NCBI GenBank assembly: GCA_963708855.1
Contig: CAVPUM010000005.1
Span: forward strand, 1-64,000
Source of the DNA: CAIWHR01 sp963708855
GTDB taxonomy: Bacteria > Pseudomonadota > Gammaproteobacteria > Burkholderiales > Casimicrobiaceae
Length of the DNA: 64,000 bases
Reading direction: 5' to 3'
In this document: one piece after another, positions 30,246-40,916 of the stretch
Layout: every line of letters begins with the position of its first letter
How positions within the stretch are numbered: the first letter of the stretch is position 1
The notes under the pieces: generated by a model
Database searches by the model: none
The model's input: only the letters and a program-made list of their open reading frames with translations
Told to the model about the DNA's origin: nothing
Position numbers and translations under genes: made by a program

Positions 30246-31020
30246 ATGAAGGCCGTCATCCTCGCGGGGGGCCTCGGTACCCGCATCAGCGAGGAGACCG
30301 TGGTTCGCCCCAAGCCGATGGTCGAGATCGGCGGCAAGCCGATCCTCTGGCACATCATGAAGGGCTATTCCGCGGCGGGCATCCACGACTTCGTCGTCTG
30401 CTGCGGCTACAAGGGCTACCTCATCAAGGAGTACTTCGCCAACTACTTCCTGCACATGTCGGACGTCACGTTCGACATGCGCAGCAACGCGATGGAGGTG
30501 CACCAGAAGCACGTCGGAGCCCTGGCGGGTCACGCTGGTCGATACGGGCGAGCGAGACGATGACCGGCGGGCGGCTGAAGCGCGTGCGCAGCTACGTCGG
30601 CGATGCGGATTTCTGCATGACCTACGGCGACGGCGTCAGCGACATCGACATCGCGGAGCTCCTGCGCTTTCACGCCGCGGTCGGGCCGGCTCGCCACGAT
30701 CACGGCGGTCCAGCCGCCGGGCCGGTTCGGCGCGCTCGACCTGGACGGACGACGCGGTCGCCGGCTTCGTCGAGAAGCCGCAAGGGGACGGCGCCTGGAT
30801 CAACGGCGGATTCTTCGTTCTCTCGCCCAGGGTGCTCGACTACATCGACGGCGACGACACGATCTGGGAGCGGGAGCCGATGGAGCGGCTCGCGGCGGAA
30901 GGTCAGCTCGGCGTCTTCCGGCACCGCGGCTTCTGGCAACCCATGGACACGCTGCGCGACAAGACCCTGCTCGAGGAGCTGTGGCAATCGGGCAGGCCGC
31001 CGTGGAAGGTCTGGGATTGA
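30246..31020 (+). CDS. rfbF: Glucose-1-phosphate cytidylyltransferase
   Basis: About 257 residues; makes CDP-glucose from CTP and glucose-1-phosphate, the first step to 3,6-dideoxyhexoses. MKAVILAGGLGTRISEETVV is the nucleotide-binding loop in the RfbF form (ISEET instead of LxxxT), followed by RPKPMVEIGGKPILWHIMK with the catalytic Lys. FCMTYGDGVSDIDI and EKPQGDGAWINGGFFVL are further signatures. The frame shifts near 30520, 30690 and 30745. Also called ddhA. Its stop lies inside the start region of rfbG. Confidence 0.9.
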
Positions 31021-32097
31021 ACCGCGGGTTCTGGCGGGACCGCCGCGTCCTCGTCACCGGCCACACCGGCTTCAAGGGCGGCTGGCTGTCGCTGTGGCTG
31101 CAGGCGCTGGGCGCAAGAGTGAGCCGGCTTCGCGCTGCCGCCGCCGACGGCGCCCTCGCTGTTCGACGCCTGTCGCGTCGCCGAGGGGATGGACTCGCGG
31201 TTCGCCGATCTGCGCGACGCGCGAGCAGGTGCTGGCGGCGGCGCGCGCCGCCGATCCGGAAATCGTCCTGCACCTCGCCGCGCAGCCGCTGGTGCGGCAG
31301 TCCTACGCGGACCCGGTGGAGACCTACGCCACCAACGTGATGGGCACCGTGCACCTGCTCGAAGCCGTGCGCCAGTCTGCCGTGCGTGCGCGCCGTGGTC
31401 GTCGTCACCAGCGACAAGTGCTACGAGAACCGCGAATGGGTGTGGGGCTACCGCGAGAACGAGCCGATGGGCGGCTTCGATCCCTACAGCAGCAGCAAGG
31501 CGTGCGCCGAGCTGGTGACCGCGGCGTATCGCAACTCCTTTTTCCATCCCTCGCGCCATGCCGGAGCACCGCGTCGCGATCGCCACGGCGCGCGCGGGCA
31601 ACGTGATCGGCGGCGGCGACTGGGCGGCCGACCGCCTGGTCCCGGACTGCCTGCGCGCGATCGAGGCGGGCACGCCGCTCGCGCTCCGCTTTCCCGACGC
31701 CGTGCGCCCGTGGCAGCACGTGCTGGACCCGCTCGCGGGCTACCTCGACGCTGGCGGAGCGCCTGCATGTCGACGGGGCGGCCTTCGCCGAGGCCTGGAA
31801 CTTCGGTCCCTCCGACGAGGACGCGCGACCGGTTCGCTGGGTCGTCGAGCAGCTGGTCCGCGGTTGCGGCGGCCGCGCTGTCCTGGGAGCTCGAGCCGTC
31901 GCCGCAGCCGCACGAGGCGAGCCAGCCTGAGGCTCGACTGCTCGAAGGCGCGCTCCCGGCTGGGATGGCAGGCCCGCTGGCCATTGGCCGTCGCGCTGGA
32001 GAAGATCTGCGCCTGGCACAGGGCCTTCGGCAGCGGCGCGAACATGCGCGATTTCACGCTCGCCCAGATCGGCGAATTCGAGGCGGCGCTGCGATGA
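31002..32097 (+). CDS. rfbG: CDP-glucose 4,6-dehydratase
   Basis: Extended SDR of about 364 residues; converts CDP-glucose to CDP-4-keto-6-deoxyglucose with bound NAD. FWRDRRVLVTGHTGFKGGWL has the NAD motif TGHTGFKG specific to RfbG. HLAAQPLVRQSYADPVETY, VVVTSDKCYENREWVWGYRE and DPYSSSKACAEL (YxxxK) follow. The start is uncertain: GTG at 31002 or TTG at 31017, both overlapping rfbF. The frame shifts near 31130, 31215, 31380, 31560 and in the C-terminal third. Its stop overlaps the rfbH ATG (ATGA). Confidence 0.9.
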
Positions 32098-33425
32098 ACG
32101 CGCCCCTGCAACGACGCGACGAGATCCGGCAACGGATCGGCGAGCTGGTGGCGGAATACGCCGCGCTGGCGTTCGCGCCGGCGCCGTTCGTCCCCGGCAC
32201 CACGGTGATCCCGCCCTCGGGCAAGGTGATCGGCGGTCCCGAATTGCACAACATGGTCGAAGCGTCGCTCGACGGCTGGCTGACGACCGGCCGGTTCAAC
32301 GAGGCATTCGAGCGGCGGCTTGCGGGCTTCCTGGGCGTGAAGCACGTGCTCACGACGAACTCCGGCTCGTCCGCGAACCTGCTCGCGTTCTCGGCGCTCA
32401 CTTCGCCCAGCCTCGGCGAGCGGGCCATACGTCCCGGCGACGAGGTGATCACCGTCGCGGCGGGATTTCCCGACGACGGTGAACCCGATCCTGCAGTTCG
32501 GCGCGGTGCCCGTGTTCGTCGATGTCGACATCCCGACCTACAACATCGACGTCAGCGCGCATCGAAGCCGCCATCGGCCCGAAGACGCGCGCCATCATGC
32601 TCGCGCACACGCTCGGCAATCCGTTCGACCTGGGCGAGGTCGTGCGGATCGCGAAGCAACACGGCCTGTGGCTGATCGAGGACTGCTGCGACGCCCTCGG
32701 CTCGACCTACGGCGGGCGCCTCGTGGGCACGTTCGGCGACATCGGCACGCTGAGCTTCTACCCGGCCCACCACATCACGATGGGCGAGGGCGGCGCGGTG
32801 TTCACCAACGACGACGACCTGCGACGCGTCGCTGGAGTCGTTTCGCGACTGGGGGCGCGACTGCTATTGCCAGCCGGGCAAGGAGAACACCTGCGGCAAG
32901 CGCTTCTGCTGGAAGCTGGGCCAGCTTCCTTACGGCTACGACCACAAGTACACGTACTCGCACATCGGCTACAACCTCAAGATCACCGACATGCAGGCGG
33001 CGTGCGCGCTGGCGCAGATGGATCGGCTCGACGGCTTCATCGCCGCACGCCGGCGCAACTTCGCCTGGCTCAAGGATCGATTGCGATCGGTGGAGGAGTT
33101 TCTCGTCCTGCCCGAAGCCACGCGCGGAGCCGATCCGTCCTGGTTCGGCTTTCTGCTCACCCTGCGCGACGGATCCGGCACGCGACGCGTCGAGCTGCTC
33201 GAGTATCTCGACCAGTACAGGATCGGCACGCGCCTGCTGTTCGCCGGCAACCTGACGCGGCAGCCGTCGATGGCCGGCCGGCAATACCGGGTGTGCGGCG
33301 ACCTCGCGAACACGGACCGGATCATGAACGACACGTTCTGGATCGGCGTCCATCCGGGGCTCACCGAGGAGATGCTCGACTTCGTCGCCGCGAAGATCGA
33401 AGCCTATTTCGGCGTGAATTTCTGA
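32094..33425 (+). CDS. rfbH: CDP-4-dehydro-6-deoxyglucose 3-dehydrase (E1)
   Basis: About 443 residues; removes the C3 hydroxyl of CDP-4-keto-6-deoxyglucose with PMP and a 2Fe-2S cluster. SFYPAHHITMGEGGAVF carries the His that replaces the usual PLP lysine (about residue 225), the hallmark of E1. Once frames are joined, the cysteines fall as C-x57-C-x1-C-x7-C (from DCCDALGS to DCYC and KENTC), exactly the E1 iron-sulfur pattern. The frame shifts near 32470, 32563 and 32835. E1 needs an electron-donating reductase (DdhD/RfbI); none is seen in the window. Confidence 0.92.
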
Positions 33426-33447
33426 CTGCGTATCAGCGAGGACCCCA

Positions 33448-34553
33448 ATGATTCCCCAGCGCGACCGCGACATTTTCGAGAACCTCTTCGTTCTCGAACT
33501 GGCCAACAACCACTGGGGCAGCGTGGAGCGCGGCCTCAAGATCATCCGCGACCACGCCATCGTCGCGCGCTACAACAACGTGCGGGCGGCGATCAAGCTG
33601 CAGTTCCGGGACGTGGACGAGTTCATCCACCCGAGCTTCAAGGGCACGGACACGCTGCGCTACGTGAAGAAGACGGAGGCGACGCGCATGTCCCGCGAGG
33701 GCTTCGCGCAGATGGTGCACGAGATCCGGTCGCTGCTCATGCATCCCGATGGCAACGCCCTTCGACGAGCCTTCGGTGGATCTCTGCGTGCAGTTCGACT
33801 TTCCGATCATCAAGGTGGCGAGTTCCGATCTCAACGACTGGCCGCTGCTGGAGAAGGTCGCGTCGACGCGACGGCCGGTGATCGTTTCCTCCGGCGGGGC
33901 CTCCGAAAAGGATCTCGACGATCTGGTGAGCTTCTTCGAGAAGCGCAACATTCCGCTTTCCATCAACCACTGCGTGTCGCTCTACCCTTCGGAGGACGAT
34001 CAGCTCGAGCTCAATCAGATCGATTACCTGCGGTTGCGCTATCCGGAACACGTCATCGGGTTCTCCACGCACGAGTTCCGCGACTGGCACTCGTCGATGC
34101 TGATCTCCTACGGCAAGGGTGCCCGCACCTGGGAGCGCCACATCGACATCAGGCACGGCGACAAGGAAGTGGCGCCGTATTGCTCGCTGCCCGAGCAGAT
34201 CGACGAATGGTTCAAGGCGTTCCAGAAGGCGCGCGAGATGTGCGGCGGGTCGGGCGGAGGCAAACGTGTCATCGGCCGCCGGGAGATCGAATACCTGGAC
34301 GCGCTGGTGCGCGGAGTCTACGCGCGCCGCGACCTCGAGGCGGACTACGTGTTCACGCGCGAGACGTTCGCGGAGGATTTCTACCTGGCCGTGCCCCTGC
34401 AGGAAGGGCCAGCTGTCCTGCCGCGAGATCATGAACGGGGAGCGACTGGTGCGCGCCATCGAGGCGGACGAGGCGTTGACCATCAGCCATATCGCGGGGC
34501 CGTACAGCGAGAATCCGGCTTTGCGCTCGCTGATTCTCAATCGCGGTCTGTAG
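33448..34553 (+). CDS. NeuB-like sialic-acid-synthase-family protein with SAF domain
   Basis: About 367 residues. The N-terminal TIM barrel starts FVLELANNHWGSVERGLKII, the NeuB pattern (EIxxNHxG). PIIKVASSDLNDWPLLEKVA and RPVIVSSGGASEKDLDDLV carry typical catalytic-site residues, and INHCVSLYPSEDDQ and IGFSTHEF follow. A C-terminal SAF/antifreeze-like domain begins after a shift near 34412 (GQLSCREIMNGERLVRAIE). Another shift is near 33757. NeuB enzymes condense phosphoenolpyruvate with an aminohexose to make nine-carbon acidic sugars. No NeuA or NeuC partner is seen, so the substrate is open. Confidence 0.8.
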
Positions 34554-34599
34554 CGCGCCCGGCCGCAGTTCCGCTGTGGATTCACCTCCGGGCGCGCAC

Positions 34600-35628
34600 A
34601 TGAAGACGTTGCTGTTGACCGGGGGCACCGGTTTCTTCGGACGATCGATTCTCGATGCCTTCCGCCGTGGTTTGCTGGCGCCATTCGGCATCGGCCGGAT
34701 CGTCGCCGTCGCGCGCCACGCCAGCCGCCTGCCGGTCGAGGCGCCCGAATTGTGCGGCGCGGCGATCGAGTTGGTGGACGCCGACGTCCTGTGCCTCGAC
34801 TCGACCTTCGATGCCGATGTGCTGATTCACGCCGCGGCGTCGTCCGACGCGCAGCGTTACCGGGTCGATCCGGCCGCGGAGACCCGGATCATCGTCGAAG
34901 GCACGCGTCGTGTCTGCGAGCTTGTCAGAAACGCCGCGCGCCGTCCGCGCCTCCTGTACGTGAGCTCGGGGGCCGTGTACGGCCGCCAGCCGTCCGCGTT
35001 GACCGCGCTCGGCGAAGACGCTCCGCCGACGGCGGATGCGGATCCGGACAAGGCCGCTTATGCGCAGGCCAAGCGCGCGGCCGAGGCCATCGTCCGGGAT
35101 CTCGCGGACGGCTCCGGCGCGACCGCCCGCATCGCGCGCTGCTTCGCGTTCGTCGGGCCCTGGCTTCCCACGGACAGGCATTTCGCGATCGGCAACTTCA
35201 TCGGCAACGCGCTGCGCGGCGAGCCCATCGAGGTGCGGGCGCGGCACCCCGTGATCCGCAGCTATCTGCACGCCGACGATCTCTCGGTGTGGCTGGCTGC
35301 GGCTCGCGACCGCGGAGGGCGACCGGTGCGCGACCTTCAACGTCGGGTCGGACGAAGCCGTTTCGATCCGCGATCTGGCAACGCTGGTCGCGACGGCCGG
35401 CGGGGTCGGAGTCTCGCTTCCCGCGCTGCCGGCGGGAGGCATCGCCGGGGCCGACGGGCGAGACGGATCGTTACGTGCCCGATGTCGGCAAGGCCCGCCG
35501 CGAGCTCGGGCTTGCGGTGACGATTCCGCTGCGCGAGGCGGTCGATCGCACGCTGAAGACGCTGGCCGCGCTGTCCACGCACCGCACCGCCGGCGCGGGC
35601 GCGGGACCCCGCCAGGATTGCGCGATGA
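34600..35628 (+). CDS. NAD-dependent epimerase/dehydratase (nucleotide-sugar SDR)
   Basis: About 342 residues, extended SDR fold. MKTLLLTGGTGFFGRSILDA is the NAD motif, RLLYVSSGAVYGRQPSA the catalytic serine region, and YAQAKRAAE the YxxxK pair. HPVIRSYLHADDLSVWL is the sugar-binding region. Frames shift near 35322 and 35455. No stop appears before the methyltransferase ATG in the frame that carries the C-terminal sequence; one more slip would put the stop at 35626-35628, overlapping that ATG. By position it is the best candidate for the ketoreductase step after the YerE-like enzyme (inference). Confidence 0.78.
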
Positions 35629-36839
35629 AACCACGCGCGCACGAAACCATTCGCGCGTGCCCGATATGCGGCAGCCACGAGGCGGTCGCGCTGCGCGAGC
35701 TCTCCTTCGTTCTGCCCGAAGGCTCGCCGCTGCCTGCGGCGTACACGCTGGCGTCGTGCGTGGATTGCGGAGCCTGCTTCGCCGATACGCCGGCGCCCCA
35801 GGAAGCCTACGACCGGCATTACCGGCAGTTCTCCAGGTACGACGATCCCGCGCTCGGAACGGGCGGGGGCACGTCGATTTCGGACCGCGAGCGGCTGGAG
35901 GAGACCGCGGCGCTCATCGCGCGCCAGCCCTTGCCTCGCGGCGCCGCCAGCCGCGTTCCTGGACATCGGTTGCGCCGGCGGCGGCCTGCTGCTTGCGCTG
36001 GCCGGTCACGGCTTCCGCGACCTCGCCGGGATGGACCCGTCGCTCGCCTGCGTCGAACGGGTCCGGCGGCATGGCTTCCCGTGCCATCAGGGCATGCTCT
36101 CCGACCTGCGGCGTGCGCTGCCTCCCGGTGCGACGTACGACGTCGTGATCCTTTCGCACGTGGTCGAGCACCTGGTCGACGTCCGCGCGGCGCTGCTCGC
36201 GGTGCGGGATGTGCTCGCGGACGACGGCGTCTGCTATGTCGAGGTTCCGGACGCTGAACGGTATGCCGTCGACGCGTTCGTCCCGTTCTATTTCTTCGAT
36301 TCCGAGCACATCAATCACTTCGGCCGTGCGGCCCTTCGGAACCTGGCCCGGGCCACGGCTTTCGACGTCCTGTCCGACGGCGAGCGGGACCTGCGCCTGG
36401 AAGGCGGCAAGCGCTACCCGGCCGCATGGTCGGTCTTGCGGAAAGGGCAACCCGGACGGAAACCCGCATGCGACGCGACGTTGCGTGCCACGGCTTGCCG
36501 CGTACATCGCGGCCTCGACGCGCGCGCTGGACCCGCGCGCGCTCGACGACCTGGCGGCCAGCCGTTGCCCGGTGCTGCTGTGGGGCGCCGGGTCGCATGC
36601 CCAGAGGATGCTGAAGAACACGTCGCTCGGACGCTGCAATCTGGTTGGCGTCGTCGATCGCGATCCCGGCAAGCAGGGCCTTGCGCTGCTCGGTCACGAA
36701 ATCCGTGCTCCGGAGGCCGTGTTGGACGGTCTTGGCGCCGGAGGTCACGATCGTCATCGCATCGGTCCTGCACGGCGATCAGATCGCCGCGTCGATTGCC
36801 GGAGCCGGCCTCCCGAATCCCCTTATGGTGGCGCGCTGA
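35625..36839 (+). CDS. Class I SAM-dependent methyltransferase, sugar C-methyltransferase type
   Basis: About 404 residues. The N-terminal zinc-binding part has ACPICGSHEAV and SCVDCGACFAD (CxxC pairs). The central Rossmann domain has FLDIGCAGGGLLLAL (SAM motif I) and ILSHVVEHLVDV. The C-terminal domain begins PVLLWGAGSHAQRMLKNTSL, the arrangement of TylC3-like sugar C-methyltransferases. Frames shift near 35945, 36445 and 36735. Enzymes of this shape add a methyl carbon to a ketosugar nucleotide, which would fit a branched sugar; methylation of another substrate cannot be excluded. Confidence 0.78.
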
Positions 36840-36841
36840 AC

Positions 36842-37773
36842 ATGACCCGGAAGACGATTTCGATACTGACGCCATGCTACAACGAGGAGCCTGGCATCGC
36901 GGAGTGCCATCGGCAGGTCCGGCAGCTCTTCGAAACCCGGCTGGCTGACTACGATTACGAGCACGTGTTCATCGACAATTGCTCGGTCGACGGCACGGTC
37001 GCCGTACTCAAGGCGATCGCGGCCAGCGACCGGCGGGTAAAGATCATCGTGAACTCGCGCAATTTCGGCGCGGCGCGGTCGAGCTTTCACGGGTTTCTGG
37101 AGACGCGCGGCAACGCCGTCATCCCCGTCCTTGCCGACCTGCAGACGCCGCCCGAGCATCATTCCCGAGCTGGTGGCGAAGTGGGAGCGAGGCTGCCCCA
37201 TGGTCGTGGCCGTGCGCACGGGAGCCGACGAGGGCTGGTTCATGCGGCATTGCCGCCGGGCGTTCTACCGTCTGATGACGCGCTTCTCCGGCGTCCAGCA
37301 GATCCCCAATTTCATCGGCTTCGGCCTTTACGACGCATCCGTCGTTCAGGTGATGCGCGACCTCCAGGAGCCCGACCCCTATTTCCGGGGCATGGTCTGC
37401 GAGATCGGCTTCGAGAAGGACGTTCGTCGAGTACCATCAACCGCCGCGTCGCCACGGCAAGTCCAGCTACACGTTTCTGAGCCTGCTCGATTACGCGGTG
37501 CTCGGCCTCACCAGCTACTCGAAGGTCCCGCTGCGCATCATGACGATCGTGGGAGTGACGCTGTCCGCGCTCAGCATGCTGGTCGCGCTTGCCTATCTGG
37601 CGATCAAGCTCGTGCGCTGGGAGACGTTCGAGCTCGGTCTTGCGCCGCTGCTCATCGGAACGTTCTTCTTCGCGTCCGTGCAGCTTCTCTTCGTCGGACT
37701 GATCGGCGAATACGTGGGCGCGATCTATGCGCAGGTCAAGGGGCGCCCGCTGGTGTCGAAAGGGAGCGAGTGA
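36842..37773 (+). CDS. GtrB/DPMS-like family 2 glycosyltransferase
   Basis: About 310 residues. The GT2 domain starts ISILTPCYNEEPGIAECHRQ and has FIDNCSVDGT and NSRNFGAARSSFHGF, then VLADLQ (DxD equivalent), as in dolichol-phosphate-mannose synthase-like enzymes. Two C-terminal membrane segments (residues about 235-255 and 268-290) end in GEYVGAIYAQVKGRP. Frames shift near 37143 and 37424. These proteins put a sugar from a nucleotide donor on undecaprenyl phosphate at the cytoplasmic face. GtrA (flippase) at 40917 and the GT39-like enzyme at 28232 would complete a Gtr-type pathway. Confidence 0.85.
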
Positions 37774-37856
37774 ATTTTGACGAACCCGATGCGCGCCGCT
37801 GAGTGGGGGGCTCCTTCCGCGGCGCCGGCTGTCACGCTTGCCGCGGACGCCCCGCC

Positions 37857-39672
37857 ATGGATGACGAAATGACGATTCGCGGTGCCGACTACATCGCCCG
37901 GCGCATGGCCGAGCAGGGACTGACCCACGTCTTCGGCGTCACGGGCGGGGGCGCGATGCACCTGAACGACGCCTTCGGCGCCGAGCCGCGGCTGGCCACC
38001 GTGTACTTCCATCACGAGCAGGCCGCGGCGATGGCCGCCGAGGGCTACGCCCGGATCGCCGGCCGGCCGGCTGTGCTCAACGTGACCACCGGTCCGGGCA
38101 GCATCAACGCGCTTGAACGGCGTGTTCGGCGCCTACACCGACTCGATCCCGATGCTCGTCGTGTCGGGTCAGGTGAAGCGGGAAACGCTGCTGCGCGCTG
38201 AATCCGATCGCCGGGCTGCGCCAGCTCGGCGACCAGGAAGTCGACATCATGGCGATGGCGGCTCCGGTCACGAAGTGGCGCCAGCTCGTGCGCTCGCCCG
38301 AGGACATTCCCGCCACGGTCGACCGCGCGCTCGTCGAGGCCGTCTCGCAGCGTCCCGGGCCCGGCCTGGATCGACGTGCCGGTCGACGTGCAGGGCGCGC
38401 CGATGCCGGAAGGCGTTCGCACCGACCTGCCGCTCGCACTATCCGCCCCATCTCGTCGCCGACCCGCAGGCGGCCGTATCGGTGCTGGCGGAGCTGCGTC
38501 GCGCCCGCCGACCGGTGATCCTGGCGCGGCACCGGGGTACGGATCGCCGGGGCAGAAAGGGTGTTTCTCGAGGTCGCCGAGCAGCTCGGCATCCCGGTGG
38601 TCACCGCCTGGACGCACGACCTCATCCACGACGACCATCCGCTCTTCGCCGGCCGGCCGGGAACCATCGGCACGCGGGCCGGCAACTTCGTCGTGCAGAA
38701 CGCGGACTGCGTTCTGGTGCTCGGGTCGCGGCTCAACATCCGCCAGGTCAGCTACAACTGGGCGAGCTTCGCGCGCAATGCCCGCAAGATCTGGGTGGAC
38801 ATCGATCGCGCCGAGTTCGACAAGCCGTTCGTGTCGCCCGACCTCGCGATACAGGCGCACCTGGCGCCTTTTCTCGCCCAGTTGCGCGCCGCGGCCAAGG
38901 CGGAACGCTGGACCGCGCAGCACGGGAACTGGCTGCGCTGGTGCCAGGCGATTCGCCGGCGGTACTCGCCGAAGGCGTCCGACTACCCGGTGTCCCCGGA
39001 TGCCATCAATGCCTACCACTTCGTCGACGAGCTCTTCGAGCAGCTGGGGCCGGACGACATCGTGGTCTGCGGAGACGCCACCGCCACCATCGTCCCGTTC
39101 CAGATCGGACGCCTCAAGCCCGGCATGCGCCTGGTCAGCAACTCGGGAAGCGCGTCCATGGGCTACGACCTTCCGGCGGCTATCGGCGCGGCGATCGCGC
39201 GCCCGGACGCGCGCGTGATCTGCCTCGCGGGCGACGGCAGCATCATGATGAACATCCAGGAGCTGCAGACGCTGCGCGCGCTTGGCGCGAACGTGAAAGT
39301 GCTGGTGCTGGACAACGGCGGATACCTTTCGATCAAGCAGACGCAGTGGAATTTCTTCGGACGCGAATTCGGCGCCTCGCCCGATTCCGGTGTCACGTTT
39401 CCCGACTTTCTCGCGGATTGGCGAAGCGTTCGGCTTGCCTGCAGCCGACCTCGCCCGCGATGGCTGGCGCCGCGAGCTCGCGCGCCGTGCTGGAGCGCGA
39501 CGGTCCCGTCGTCTGCCGCGTGCCGCTGGACCGCAAGCAGGAGTTCCAGCCCCGGCTGAAATCCCGGATGGTCGATGGCGTGATCCGCACCCCGGAGCTC
39601 GAAGACATGTTCCCGTTCCTGCCGCCGGAGGAAATCGAGGCGGTGCGGCAGAGCGCGCTGGCGATCGGATGA
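37857..39672 (+). CDS. Thiamine-diphosphate-dependent enzyme, YerE/acetolactate-synthase-like
   Basis: About 604 residues. The N-terminal Pyr domain has GLTHVFGVTGGGAMHLNDAF and FHHEQAAAMAAEGYAR with the catalytic Glu near residue 54. The C-terminal PP domain has GDGSIMMNIQELQTL, then N about 27 residues on, the Mg-ThDP motif. NSGSASMGYDLPAAIGAAI is also typical. Several frame shifts (near 38115, 38200, 38360, 38430, 38545, 39420, 39470). The context with rfbF-G-H points to YerE of Yersinia, which adds a two-carbon unit from pyruvate to C4 of CDP-3,6-dideoxy-4-hexulose. A plain acetolactate synthase is unlikely here: no regulatory subunit or ilv genes. Confidence 0.8.
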
Positions 39673-39718
39673 ACACGGATATCCGTCCTCCTGGCGACGC
39701 TGCCGACAACGCGCACCG

Positions 39719-40841
39719 ATGAATGCGATGGATCGGGAGCTCGACCGACTCATTCAGGCGCCGTTCGATATCGCGCCGCTGACACCGGAGGTCGTCGTAT
39801 ACGGCGCGGGCAACACCGGCCGGGCGGTGGCGCACGTACCTCGCCAGCACCCGGCCATCGGGTGGTGGGCTTTCTCGATGCGGCAGCCCAGCCCGGGCAG
39901 CAGGTGCAGGGAATTCCCGTGTACCGTCCCGGCGCCTGGCCGGACTTCCGGCGCGCGGGGGCGCTCGACATCGTGGTCGCGGTCCACAACTACGGCGTCG
40001 ACATGGTCGGGCTTGCTGGCGCAGATCCGTGGCCTCGGCTTTCGCCGCACGCTCAACATGATTCACTTCCACAACCTGTTTCCGGACGGACAGCCGTTTC
40101 GCTTCTGGCTGACCTCCCGCGCCTTCTATCGCGGGCGCGAGCGCGAGATCGGGGCGGCGGCATCGCTGCTGGGTGATGCGATCAGCCGCCGGTGGTTCAA
40201 CGATGTGCTTGCATTCCGTCTGACTGGAGACTACGGCCGGCTGCCCGACCCTTGTCTCGCCGATCAATATTTCCCGGCAGACCTGCCGCGATGGAAAAAC
40301 CCGATGCGGTTCGTCGATTGCGGGGCGTACAACGGCGACACGGTCGAGGCGTTGGCCCATGCCGGCTACCAGTTCGACGCGATTGCGGCTTTCGAACCGG
40401 ACCCGCGACAACTACGCCGCGCTTGCCGCGCGGATCCCGCGCCATGTCTCCGCGTTCTGCTTTCCCTGCGGCGTGGCGGGTTCGACACGGAAGGTGCGTT
40501 TCGCGGCCGGTGCCGGGATGGCGAGCCACGAGGCTGCCGACGGGACTACGGTGATTCAATGCGTGGCGCTCGACGATGCGCTGATCGGATTCCGGCCCAC
40601 GCTGGTGAAGATGGACATCGAGGGCGGCGAGCCCGATGCGCTCGAAGGTGCGCGAAGGATGATTTCCTCCGAACGTCCTTCACTGGCGATCGCGCTCTAT
40701 CACGAGCCCCAGCACCTGTGGGAAATTCCGCGACAGATCGCGGGTTGGGATCTGGACTATCGTCTGGAGATCCGTGGGCACGGTCACGGCAGCTACGATA
40801 CGGTGCTTTATGCCCTTCCGGGCAGCGGCCGCCACGGTTGA
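39719..40841 (+). CDS. FkbM-family methyltransferase
   Basis: About 372 residues. The N-terminal ~100 residues form a small dinucleotide-like domain (VVVYGAGNTGRAV), as often precedes FkbM domains in glycan clusters. The methyltransferase core has RFVDCGAYNGDTVEALA (SAM motif I), FEPDP, and VKMDIEGGEPDALEGARR, the FkbM hallmark. Frames shift near 39840, 40015 and 40408. Likely an O-methyltransferase acting on a sugar hydroxyl of the cluster's product (inference). It follows the YerE-like gene by 46 bases. Confidence 0.83.
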
Positions 40842-40916
40842 GCCCGGATGCGGCGCGCCCGGAGAGCGCGATCCCCGAGCCGCGAGGCCTGGCAGCGTTC
40901 ATGCGATGATTTCACG

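Noticed and set aside
37857..39672. Ordinary acetolactate synthase (ilvB/ilvI)
   Set aside because: No regulatory subunit or ilvC follows, and the gene lies within an rfbF-G-H sugar cluster, which favours a YerE-like role.
38045..40411. Minus-strand open frame of about 790 codons opposite the ThDP enzyme and FkbM genes
   Set aside because: Low-complexity Arg/Ala translation; the plus strand carries clear ThDP and FkbM motifs over the same interval.
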